From Wenzhouxiangella sp. (lineage in GTDB: Bacteria; Pseudomonadota; Gammaproteobacteria; Xanthomonadales; Wenzhouxiangellaceae), in assembly GCA_007123575.1 (NCBI GenBank), contig SKKV01000187.1:1-5880 (forward strand): a stretch of 5,880 bases of DNA, in the 5' to 3' direction. This document shows positions 1 through 5,880 of the stretch, one piece after another. A model generated the notes under the pieces. That model saw nothing but the letters and a program-made list of their open reading frames with translations, was not told where the DNA came from and did not search any database. A program made the position numbers and the translations under genes. The stretch's first letter is position 1; the number at the start of each line of letters is the position of its first letter.

Positions 1-62
1 CCTCGCCACCGCGTCGAACTGAAGCGGATACCCCCACCCGAGGCCGCCCGACCAGCTCCCTA
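1..62. other. Unassigned tail downstream of rodA
   Basis: This stretch follows the rodA stop codon and runs to the window edge. On the minus strand a second in-frame stop (TAG) follows the rodA TGA directly, then a GGGAG stretch that could be a ribosome binding site for a further gene in the operon. A GTG lies further on, but too little sequence remains to show a coding frame. I see no hairpin followed by a T-run, so there is no sign that the operon terminates here. In related bacteria a lytic transglycosylase or rlpA-type gene often follows rodA, but nothing here identifies one. Confidence 0.3.
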
Positions 63-1166
63 TCAGCCCATGAACCGCCGCCGACTATGCAAGCCCATCA
101 CCAGCCCGAAACCGGCCAGCAGGCTCACCGCCGAGGTGCCGCCGTAGCTGACCAGCGGCAGCGGCACACCCACCACCGGCAGCAGGCCGCTGACCATCGC
201 TACGTTGACCACCAGGTAAAAGAAAAACATCAGCACCAGGCTGCCGGACAGCAGGCGGCCGAAGTTGTCGCGGCAGCGGCTGGCCAGGTAGAGCCCGCGC
301 AGCACAATGGCCGCATACAGCGCCAACACCAGAATCACGCCGATAAAGCCAAATTCCTCGGCCAGCACCGAAAAAATGAAATCGGTGTGCGGTTCCGGCA
401 GAAACTCCAGGTGCGACTGCGTACTCTGGGTCCAGCCCTTGCCGGCCAGCCCACCTGAACCCACCGCGATTTTCGACTGGATGATGTTCCAGCCCTGCCC
501 CAGCGGGTCGCTTTCGGGGTTGAGAAAAGTCATCACCCGGTGGCGCTGGTATTGGTGCAGGTTGAGCCAGACCACCGGCAAAGCAGCAATGACCAGTCCG
601 AGCATGGCAAAAATCAAGCGCCAGCGCAGGCCGGCCAGGAACAGCAGCGCCAGGCCACTGGCGGCCACCAGCACCGCCGTACCCAGATCCGGCTGCAGCA
701 CGATCAGGCCGACCGGGATGGCAATCAGGCCCAAGCAGATGGCCAGATCAATCCAGCCCGGCGGCAGCGGACGACGGGCCAGGAGGGCGGCCAGCATCAA
801 TGGCAGAGCCACTTTCATGCCTTCCGAAGGCTGGAAGCGCACCAAGCCGATGTCCAGCCAGCGCTGCGCGCCTCGACCGACGCCGAACAGCAACACCGCT
901 ACCAGCAGCAGCAAGGCGCCGACAAACAGCGCCGGCGCCCAGGCTTGGTAATGGCGCGGCGGAATCTGGGCCATGACCAGCAAGACCAGCAAGCCGAAGC
1001 CCAGCCGCATGCCCTGGCGGGTGACCAGGGCCACGTTCTGCTCGGTGGCGCTGTAGAGCACCATCAGACCGACACCCATCAGCAGCAGAAGCAGCACGGT
1101 AAGAATCGGGTCCAGGCGCAGCGGCGGCAGCAGGCCGGTCCAGCGTTGGGCGACGAGGGTATTCAA
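63..1166 (-). CDS. rodA: RodA, SEDS-family peptidoglycan glycosyltransferase
   Basis: RodA (also called MrdB) is the inner-membrane SEDS polymerase that extends glycan strands from lipid II during cell elongation, in complex with the transpeptidase PBP2. The 367-residue product is close to the usual length (E. coli 370). It is almost wholly hydrophobic, with about ten membrane segments between residues 20 and 360. Family motifs visible are WLDIG and QPSE (about 103-115), LQPDLGT (157-163), the large periplasmic loop ending in PEPHTDF with Asp262 as the expected catalytic aspartate, and VGVPLPLVSYGGTS (332-345). The protein ends in the short basic tail usual for RodA. The start is TTG, overlapping the mrdA stop as TTGA. 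A GGAG at 1178-1175, 8 nt upstream, supports it. FtsW is the main alternative, but the pairing with mrdA and the tail favour RodA. Confidence 0.97.
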   Translation of the reverse strand: MNTLVAQRWTGLLPPLRLDPILTVLLLLLMGVGLMVLYSATEQNVALVTRQGMRLGFGLLVLLVMAQIPPRHYQAWAPALFVGALLLLVAVLLFGVGRGAQRWLDIGLVRFQPSEGMKVALPLMLAALLARRPLPPGWIDLAICLGLIAIPVGLIVLQPDLGTAVLVAASGLALLFLAGLRWRLIFAMLGLVIAALPVVWLNLHQYQRHRVMTFLNPESDPLGQGWNIIQSKIAVGSGGLAGKGWTQSTQSHLEFLPEPHTDFIFSVLAEEFGFIGVILVLALYAAIVLRGLYLASRCRDNFGRLLSGSLVLMFFFYLVVNVAMVSGLLPVVGVPLPLVSYGGTSAVSLLAGFGLVMGLHSRRRFMG

Positions 1167-2992
1167 TAGCCCAGCTCCATGGCCCGGTTGATGATGCGTG
1201 CCGCCACCGGTGCGGCCACGCGAGCGCCACCGCCGCCGTGCTCGGCGACCACGCTGATGGCCACGCGCGGCTCGTCGAGCGGCGCGAAACCAACGAACAA
1301 AGCGTGATTGCGCAGATGCTCGGGCAATTCATCGCCGTCGCGCTCTTCGTCCTGATCGTCAGGCAAACCGAACACCTGGGCAGTGCCAGTCTTGCCGGCC
1401 ATGCGCACCGGCACCTGCCGGGCCACCGAGCGGGCCGTGCCGGTCGGGCCATGAATCACCGCGGCCATGGCATCGAACACGGCATCCCAGTTTTCTTCCT
1501 GGTGGACCACCATGCGAGCGCTGTCGGCCGGCGCCAGCAGGCGCGGCGGCGCGGTAACGCCGCGGCCAGCCAGCGCAGCCGTGGCGTGGGCAAGCTGCAG
1601 TGGGGTCACCACGGTAAAGCCCTGGCCGATACCGGTAATGACCGTCTCACCAGGAAACCAGGGCTCGCCGAAAGTGGCCCGCTTCCAGGCCCGGGTAGGC
1701 AGCACGCCGCCCGTTTCCCCATTCAAGTCGATACCGGTCGCGCGGCCAAAACCGAACAGGGCCAGTTCGCGCGATATTCGGTCGATGCCCAGGTCGTGGG
1801 CAAGCTGGTAGAAATAGACGTTGACCGATTCGGCCATGGCCAGCTCCAGGTCCACCCAGCCGTGGCCCTCGCGGCGCCAGTCACGATAGCGGCGGCTGTG
1901 GCCGGGCAGCTGGAACCAACCGCGCGAGAAAATGCGCGTTTCCGGCGTAATCTGACCGGCATCCAGGCCGGCCAGGGCGATGAACGGCTTGATCGTGGAG
2001 CCCGGCTCGTAGCCGCCGGCCAAAAAGCGATTGAACAAGGGCCGCCGGCGATCAGTGAGCAAGGCGCTGTAATCAGCGTGGCTGATGCCGTGAACAAACA
2101 GGTTGGGATCAAAACCGGGGTGAGAGACCAGGGCCAGCACCTCGCCAGTCTCGATCTTGAGCAGCACCACGGCACCGGCCAGGTCGCCCAGCGCATCCAC
2201 GGCCTCGCGCTGCAGGTCCAGGTCCAGGGTCAAGACCAGGTCCTGGCCCGGCTCGGGGTCGGTGCGCTCGATTACCCGCAGCACCCGGCCCTGAGCGTTG
2301 GTTTCGACCCGCTCTAGCCCTGAGCGGCCGTGCAGCTGGGATTCGTAGCGGCGCTCGATGCCGGTTTTGCCGACATGCGTGGTGGCCCGGTACTGGTCGC
2401 GGTCCAGGCGCTGGAGATCCTGGCTGTCAATGCGCCCGACATAGCCCAGCACATGGGCCAGCAGGCCGCGATGCGGGTAATAGCGGGTCAGGTAAGGCTC
2501 GATTTCCACGCCCGGCAGCCGATGCCGCTCCACCGCCAGGCGCGCCACCTGCTCGTCGTCCAGGTTGCTTTTCAGGGTGATGGACTCAAACCGGCGCGAG
2601 CGCAGCCGCTGCTGCTCGAAGCGGCGCATTTCGTCCGGGCTGATATCGACCAGGCCGGCCAGCTGATCCAGCGTCTCGGGCAGACCCGGCGTGCGTTCCG
2701 GCACGATCACCAGCCGGTAGGCGGGCCGGTTTTCGGCCAGCACGCGGCCCTGTCGATCAAGAATCAGACCACGGTTCGGGGCCAGGGCGCGCAGCCGAAT
2801 ACGATTTTCTTCCGAGCGGGCGGCGTAGGTCTCGTGGGCGCCAAGCTGGAGCTGACCGTAGCGCCAACCCAACAAGACCAGCATGGCCAGCACGATAACC
2901 GTGACCACTCGGAAACGCTGCTCGATCAGCACCTGCTCGGCGCGCTCGTCGCGCATCCGGCCGCGGCCGGCGTAGACGTGGATCGTTTTCAC
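1163..2992 (-). CDS. mrdA: Penicillin-binding protein 2 (MrdA), elongation transpeptidase
   Basis: This is a class B penicillin-binding protein that cross-links peptidoglycan on the periplasmic face during side-wall growth and activates its partner RodA. At 609 residues it is near the E. coli length (633). One membrane anchor lies at about 29-45. It is followed by the class B pedestal motif NRGLILDRQG (73-82) and VGKTGIERRYE (207-217). The transpeptidase domain has all three active-site motifs: STIK with nucleophile Ser332 and Lys335, SVN at 389-391, and KTGTAQ at 534-539. Just after the KTG motif there is a strongly acidic loop (about 545-555). The chosen start is GTG, overlapping the mreD stop as GTGA. 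No clear Shine-Dalgarno precedes it, and an in-frame ATG at residue 13 (position 2956) also lacks one. The start is therefore the least certain part of the call. PBP3/FtsI is unlikely given the neighbours. Confidence 0.97.
   Translation of the reverse strand: MKTIHVYAGRGRMRDERAEQVLIEQRFRVVTVIVLAMLVLLGWRYGQLQLGAHETYAARSEENRIRLRALAPNRGLILDRQGRVLAENRPAYRLVIVPERTPGLPETLDQLAGLVDISPDEMRRFEQQRLRSRRFESITLKSNLDDEQVARLAVERHRLPGVEIEPYLTRYYPHRGLLAHVLGYVGRIDSQDLQRLDRDQYRATTHVGKTGIERRYESQLHGRSGLERVETNAQGRVLRVIERTDPEPGQDLVLTLDLDLQREAVDALGDLAGAVVLLKIETGEVLALVSHPGFDPNLFVHGISHADYSALLTDRRRPLFNRFLAGGYEPGSTIKPFIALAGLDAGQITPETRIFSRGWFQLPGHSRRYRDWRREGHGWVDLELAMAESVNVYFYQLAHDLGIDRISRELALFGFGRATGIDLNGETGGVLPTRAWKRATFGEPWFPGETVITGIGQGFTVVTPLQLAHATAALAGRGVTAPPRLLAPADSARMVVHQEENWDAVFDAMAAVIHGPTGTARSVARQVPVRMAGKTGTAQVFGLPDDQDEERDGDELPEHLRNHALFVGFAPLDEPRVAISVVAEHGGGGARVAAPVAARIINRAMELGY
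1175..1178 (-). promoter_or_regulatory. Ribosome binding site of rodA
   Basis: A GGAG on the minus strand inside the last codons of mrdA lies 8 nt before the TTG proposed as the rodA start. Together with the TTGA overlap it is the reason for choosing the rare TTG codon. A later start would cut into the N-terminal cytoplasmic segment that precedes the first membrane helix. Confidence 0.6.
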
Positions 2993-3480
2993 GAGCGCAG
3001 CAGCCGCTGCCGGCGGCGCATGAAATCAAGCAGTAGGAACAACCAGGGCCAGAACAGCATGGCCACCACCGGGGCCAGCCACCAGGTCCACACCGGCCAG
3101 CCATGACCGCCGAGCAGGATGATCCAGAGCTGGACAATACGTTCATTGAGCAGCAGCACGAACACCGCCATGGCCTGCTGCCAGGGCGGGAAAAACCGCA
3201 TCTGGTTTCTGAACCGTTCGAGCAGAAACACCAGAATGACCAGGCCCAGGGCATGCTGGCCAAGCAAGGTGCCGGTGAAAAAATCCATCAGCAAACCCAG
3301 CACAAAGGCCTGGCCCAGGTAGCGCAGGCGGCCGCCCTCAAGGTTCCAGTAAATCAGGATCATGGCGACCCAGTACGGCCGCATCGGCTCCAGAGCATCC
3401 GGCAGCGGCATCAGGGTAAGGGCAAGGCCGAAGGCCAGGGTCAGCAACAGCAACCCGCTTGACTGGGTCCTGGCGCTCAT
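2989..3480 (-). CDS. mreD: Rod shape-determining protein MreD
   Basis: MreD is a small integral inner-membrane protein of the elongasome that works with MreC to link cytoplasmic MreB to the RodA-PBP2 synthase. The 163-residue product matches the family length (E. coli 162). It has about five hydrophobic segments. Two family-like motifs are visible: RPYWVAMILIYW (34-45) and the GLLMDFFTGTLLGQHAL stretch (62-78), which carries the conserved Asp, Gly and LG positions. It ends in a basic cytoplasmic tail (MRRRQRLLRS). Its ATG overlaps the mreC stop as ATGA, and an AGGAG lies 7 nt upstream, giving the clearest ribosome binding site in the cluster. It has no enzymatic motifs, as expected. Confidence 0.94.
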   Translation of the reverse strand: MSARTQSSGLLLLTLAFGLALTLMPLPDALEPMRPYWVAMILIYWNLEGGRLRYLGQAFVLGLLMDFFTGTLLGQHALGLVILVFLLERFRNQMRFFPPWQQAMAVFVLLLNERIVQLWIILLGGHGWPVWTWWLAPVVAMLFWPWLFLLLDFMRRRQRLLRS

Positions 3481-4412
3481 GGGTCCTCTCCTGCCGTCAG
3501 CTCGTCAGGATCGAACTCGACTACAGGCTCAGCAGCCGCTTCGGGCACCAGCCCGGGCAGGGGTCCGGGCGCTTCCAGTTCGATGACCAGCAAGTGGCGG
3601 ATGCTGCCCAGACCGGCCAGGGGACGAGCCTGGGCAACGGCAAAGGCCTCGCCGGATGGTCGTTGCACTGCAGTGATTTCAGCGACCGGCAGGCCGGCCG
3701 GAAAGCGCCCGCCAAGGCCGGAAGTCATCAGGGTATCGCCAGGTTCCAGGTCCACGTTCATCGGCAAGTCAGTCAGCCGGAGCTCGTCGGTTCGACCACT
3801 ACCGTAGGCAATGGTGCGCAACCCGGTGCGCTGCACTCGCACAGGCAAGGCGTGGTCGGGGTCGGAGATCAATATCACCTTGGCCGAGCGCGAGGCCACC
3901 TGCTCGACCTGCCCGACCACGCCCTCCGACTCGATCACCGCCAGGCCGGGGCGCACGCCATGGCGGGCGCCTCGGTTGATCAAAACGCGATGAGAGTAGG
4001 GATTGAGGTCAATATTGCGCAGTTCGGCGGTCAGAAACCGGGTTTCCAGCTGCTCGGAGGCATCAACCAGGCTGCGCAACTCGGTATTTTCACGAGCCAG
4101 TTCGTCGACCAGCAGCAGCCGCGCTTCGGATTCGCGCAGCGAACGCTCGAGCCGGTCGCGCTCGGCCAGCAAGGTCTGGTAGTCACGAACGTTGGCCCGC
4201 AGGCTGGCGGCCAGGCGAAACGGCGACTCGACGGCCAAAAACACCGGCTCGGCCAGGCCGATCACCGCGCCGCGGACCTTCTCGACGTGACGACCGCGAT
4301 AATCCATGGTCATCAGAATGACGGCCAGCAGCACATAGACCATCAGCCGCGCCGTTCGCCCGGCCAGGTCGCCGGTAGAAGCCGACGTGTAGCCGCGGTC
4401 GGGGATGTTCAC
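3477..4412 (-). CDS. mreC: Rod shape-determining protein MreC
   Basis: MreC is a bitopic inner-membrane protein whose periplasmic part self-assembles and binds PBP2, shifting it towards its active state. The 311-residue product has a short cytoplasmic N-terminus, one membrane segment (about 23-37) and a heptad-like charged helix (about 68-118) expected to form the dimerising coiled coil. Two beta domains follow, with family-typical stretches GVRPGLAVIESEGVVGQV (152-169) and GDTLMTSGLGGRFPAGLPV (225-243). The last 31 residues are proline-rich and acidic with no basic residue, and look disordered. The protein is shorter than E. coli MreC (367). The start is GTG, 12 nt after the mreB stop, with only a weak GGGG-like ribosome binding site. 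An ATG at residue 24 is possible but would leave no residues before the membrane segment. Confidence 0.95.
   Translation of the reverse strand: MNIPDRGYTSASTGDLAGRTARLMVYVLLAVILMTMDYRGRHVEKVRGAVIGLAEPVFLAVESPFRLAASLRANVRDYQTLLAERDRLERSLRESEARLLLVDELARENTELRSLVDASEQLETRFLTAELRNIDLNPYSHRVLINRGARHGVRPGLAVIESEGVVGQVEQVASRSAKVILISDPDHALPVRVQRTGLRTIAYGSGRTDELRLTDLPMNVDLEPGDTLMTSGLGGRFPAGLPVAEITAVQRPSGEAFAVAQARPLAGLGSIRHLLVIELEAPGPLPGLVPEAAAEPVVEFDPDELTAGEDP
3484..3492 (-). promoter_or_regulatory. Ribosome binding site of mreD
   Basis: On the minus strand this reads AGGAGAGGA inside the end of mreC, with its AGGAG core 7 nt before the mreD ATG. It is the strongest Shine-Dalgarno sequence at any start in the cluster. 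It supports the ATG within the ATGA overlap as the true start of mreD and suggests that mreD is initiated efficiently in addition to any coupling with mreC. Confidence 0.75.
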
Positions 4413-4424
4413 CGCGCCCCGGAA

Positions 4425-5471
4425 TCAGGACGAGAAAAAGACGTCGCCGCGATTCTCGTCCATCATTTCCAGCGCGCGACCGCCGCCACGGGCCACGCAG
4501 GTCAACGGATCGTCAGCGATGATCACCGGCAGGCCGGTTTCTTCCATCAGCAGCTTGTCCAGGCCACGCAGCAGCGCACCACCGCCGGTCAGGACGATGC
4601 CGGTTTCGGCCACGTCAGCGCACAGCTCAGGCGGGGTCTGCTCCAGGGCGACCTTGACCGCACCGACAATGCTGGTCAGCGCCTCGGACAGCGCTTCCAG
4701 CACCTCGTTATTGTTCAAGGTGAGCATTTTCGGCACGCCCTCGGCCAGGTTCCGGCCGGATATCTGGATTTCCTTGAGCTCTTCCTGAGGATAGGCACAG
4801 CCGATTTCCATCTTGATCCGCTCGGCCGTGGACTCGCCAATCAGTGTGCCGTAGGAACGGCGCACATAGTTGATGATGGCCTCGTCGAAATGGTCACCGC
4901 CGGTACGAACCGAGTTGGAATAGACAATGCCGTTAAGCGACAGCACCGCGACTTCAGTGGTGCCGCCGCCGATATCCAGCACCATTGAGCCGCGGGCTTC
5001 GTGAATGGGGATACCGGCACCGATAGCTGCGGCCATGGGCTCCTCGATCAGAAACACCTCGCGCGCGCCGGCGCCTTCGGCCGATTCCTTGATTGCGCGG
5101 CGCTCGACCTGGGTCGACGAGCATGGCACGCACACCAGCACCCGCGGGCTGGGGCGCAAAAACTTCGATGAGTGCACTTTCTTGATGAAGTGCTGCAGCA
5201 TCTGCTCGGTCATGTTGAAGTCGGCAATCACGCCGTCCTTCAGCGGCCGGGTGGTGCGGATATTGCCCGGCGTTCGGCCCAGCATCTGTTTGGCCTCACC
5301 GCCAACCGCCGCAACCTCCTGCGGCCCGCCCGGCCCCCGGTTCATGCGCACCGCCACCACCGAAGGCTCATTAAGCACGATACCTTGGCCGCGCACGAAA
5401 ATCAGGGTATTGGCCGTGCCCAGGTCGATGGACAGGTCGTTGGAAAAAATGCCGCGTAAGCGCTTGAACAT
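4425..5471 (-). CDS. mreB: Rod shape-determining protein MreB, bacterial actin homologue
   Basis: MreB is an actin-like ATPase that forms membrane-bound filaments in the cytoplasm and orients the elongation machinery around the cell circumference. The 348-residue product has the family length (E. coli 347) and resembles gammaproteobacterial MreB throughout. The N-terminal MFKRLRGIFS matches the amphipathic membrane-binding helix. Phosphate-1 DLGTANT is at 16-22, phosphate-2 DIGGGTTEVAV at 166-176, and the adenosine-site TGGGALLRGLD at 295-305. The stretch EVFLIEEPMAAAIGAG is also typical. The start is the ATG giving MFKRLRG. The frame stays open 27 codons further upstream to a TTG at 5552, but that part does not resemble MreB and covers the likely promoter. 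No Shine-Dalgarno precedes the ATG. It is the first gene of the cluster, 12 bp before mreC. Confidence 0.98.
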   Translation of the reverse strand: MFKRLRGIFSNDLSIDLGTANTLIFVRGQGIVLNEPSVVAVRMNRGPGGPQEVAAVGGEAKQMLGRTPGNIRTTRPLKDGVIADFNMTEQMLQHFIKKVHSSKFLRPSPRVLVCVPCSSTQVERRAIKESAEGAGAREVFLIEEPMAAAIGAGIPIHEARGSMVLDIGGGTTEVAVLSLNGIVYSNSVRTGGDHFDEAIINYVRRSYGTLIGESTAERIKMEIGCAYPQEELKEIQISGRNLAEGVPKMLTLNNNEVLEALSEALTSIVGAVKVALEQTPPELCADVAETGIVLTGGGALLRGLDKLLMEETGLPVIIADDPLTCVARGGGRALEMMDENRGDVFFSS

Positions 5472-5490
5472 GACAAAAGGGAGAGAGGGG
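5472..5490 (-). promoter_or_regulatory. Pyrimidine tract in the mreB leader, no Shine-Dalgarno
   Basis: On the minus strand the 19 nt directly before the mreB ATG are 18 pyrimidines and one G, beginning CCCCTCTCTCCC and ending TTTTGTC. There is no purine-rich Shine-Dalgarno sequence at a usable distance. Pyrimidine-rich leaders can be contacted by ribosomal protein S1 in gammaproteobacteria, so this tract may take over ribosome recruitment. The composition is seen directly; the role is inferred. Confidence 0.4.
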
Positions 5491-5517
5491 TATTTCCCGA
5501 CAGTAAAAAGACCGCCT

Positions 5518-5546
5518 AATGTAGCAACCGGAGCCGTCACCGGCAA
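5518..5546 (-). promoter_or_regulatory. Putative sigma70-type promoter of the mreBCD-mrdA-rodA operon
   Basis: On the minus strand a -35-like TTGCCG (5546-5541, 4 of 6 matches to TTGACA) is followed after exactly 17 nt by TACATT (5523-5518, 4 of 6 matches to TATAAT). TGC directly upstream of TACATT gives the TGn extension of an extended -10 element. Transcription would start near 5511, leaving a leader of about 40 nt before the mreB ATG. The call rests on consensus matching by eye. The spacing and the TGn extension raise it above chance, but it is not proven. Confidence 0.5.
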
Positions 5547-5608
5547 CCGCAAAGTTGAAAAGAAGACGTTAAATCACTGCATTTCGAGCTTCGCGCAGCA
5601 AGCATGGT

Positions 5609-5614
5609 TACAAT
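5609..5614 (+). promoter_or_regulatory. Possible -10 element of the divergent kinase gene
   Basis: TACAAT matches the sigma70 -10 consensus at 5 of 6 positions and lies 36 nt before the kinase ATG, so transcription could start near 5621 with a leader of about 30 nt. No convincing -35 hexamer lies 16-18 nt upstream. A TTGAAA at 5555-5560 is too distant to pair with it. The element is therefore only a candidate. Confidence 0.35.
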
Positions 5615-5650
5615 GGCGCGCTGATGTTCCCGAATAAAGAGAATTCCCCA

Positions 5651-5880
5651 ATGTCCGTGCTGATCTGTGGCTCGCTGGCCTACGACAACATCATGGTGTT
5701 CCCGGAACGCTTCCGCGACCACATCCTGCCCGACCAGACCCACATGCTCAATGTCGCCTTCCTGGTGCCCGAGCTGCACCGCAATTTTGGCGGCTGCGCC
5801 GGCAATATCGCCTATAGCCTGAAGAAACTGGGCGGCGACCCTTGGCCCATGGCCGCCGTCGGTGCCGACTTCGACGACTA
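5651..5880 (+). CDS. PfkB-family carbohydrate/adenosine kinase (5' part)
   Basis: This is the first 76 codons of a ribokinase/PfkB-family kinase that continues past the window. Such enzymes transfer the ATP gamma-phosphate to a hydroxyl of a sugar or nucleoside in the cytoplasm. The opening MSVLICGSLAYDNI gives the first beta strand with the Gly and the Asp12 that usually contact the substrate. NFGGCAGNIAYSLKKLGG (45-62) matches the N-terminal PfkB signature with its GG and GxN core. PMAAVGADFDDY then matches the next conserved strand. The wording most resembles bacterial adenosine-kinase-like members, but substrate cannot be set without the C-terminal half and its GAGD catalytic motif. The ATG is preceded by a weak AGAGAA ribosome binding site 7 nt upstream. 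It is transcribed away from mreB, with no obvious functional link to it. Confidence 0.88.
   Translation, partial: MSVLICGSLAYDNIMVFPERFRDHILPDQTHMLNVAFLVPELHRNFGGCAGNIAYSLKKLGGDPWPMAAVGADFDD

Noticed and set aside
1..62. Start of a further operon gene (for example a lytic transglycosylase)
   Set aside because: Gene order in relatives makes this plausible, but at most about 20 codons are visible and no frame shows a recognisable N-terminus or signal peptide.
748..1452. Minus-strand frame of 234 codons spanning the mrdA/rodA junction
   Set aside because: It is a shifted frame of two real genes and its composition (Ala, Arg, Pro, Ser) is that of a shadow. Both real proteins are intact across the region, so it is not a frameshift remnant.
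1238..2317. Plus-strand open frame of 359 codons, antisense to mrdA
   Set aside because: It lies entirely within the intact mrdA gene, has the same low-complexity Gln/His/Arg-rich composition and shows no family motif.
3459..4988. Plus-strand open frame of 509 codons, antisense to mreC and mreB
   Set aside because: It spans two well-identified genes and their junction on the other strand. Its translation is rich in Gln, His, Arg and Gly, as expected for the reverse complement of GC-rich codons, with no recognisable domain. Long antisense frames are common in GC-rich DNA.
5472..5552. N-terminal extension of MreB by 27 residues from an upstream TTG
   Set aside because: The extra residues do not resemble MreB, the MFKRLRG start matches the conserved N-terminus, and the extension would cover the proposed -35 and -10 elements.
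5555..5583. TTGAAA (5555-5560) paired with TGCATT (5578-5583) as a kinase promoter
   Set aside because: The -35 is good and the spacing is 17, but the -10 matches only 3 of 6 positions. TACAAT at 5609-5614 is a better -10 candidate.
5537..5779. Minus-strand frame of 80 codons over the intergenic region and the kinase 5' end
   Set aside because: It overlaps the well-supported kinase reading frame on the other strand, has no motif, and ends in the promoter region of mreB.

Overview
This window carries a complete rod-shape (elongasome) gene cluster on the minus strand, in transcription order mreB, mreC, mreD, mrdA (PBP2) and rodA. The 5' end of a divergent PfkB-family sugar/nucleoside kinase gene lies on the plus strand at the right edge. 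The DNA is clearly GC-rich, with strong G/C preference at third codon positions. MreB matches gammaproteobacterial MreB closely along its whole length. These features, and mreBCD being contiguous with mrdA-rodA, suggest a high-GC gammaproteobacterium, possibly of the Xanthomonadales/Lysobacterales or Chromatiales type. The taxonomic call is an inference from remembered sequences and gene order, not from a search.

Layout from right to left, the direction of transcription of the main cluster: the plus-strand kinase begins at 5651 and runs off the window. A 179-bp divergent intergenic region (5472-5650) holds a good sigma70-type promoter candidate for mreB and a weaker one for the kinase. mreB (5471-4425) is followed after 12 bp by mreC (4412-3477). 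mreC, mreD (3480-2989), mrdA (2992-1163) and rodA (1166-63) are then joined by 4-bp start/stop overlaps (ATGA, GTGA, TTGA). This is strong evidence of one translationally coupled operon. The last 62 bp (1-62) follow the rodA stop and are too short to assign.

How the genes work together: MreB filaments under the inner membrane direct MreC, MreD, the SEDS glycan polymerase RodA and the class B transpeptidase PBP2, so that new peptidoglycan is inserted along the cell cylinder. Every catalytic motif I looked for is present, and I see no frameshift, insertion, mobile element, RNA gene or CRISPR array.

I found no previously undescribed system. The points worth a second look are in expression architecture: the start-codon ladder with NTGA overlaps, an mreB start without a Shine-Dalgarno sequence behind a pyrimidine tract, mreB and mreC sharing one reading frame across a single stop, and a 7-bp direct repeat laid over the putative mreB promoter.
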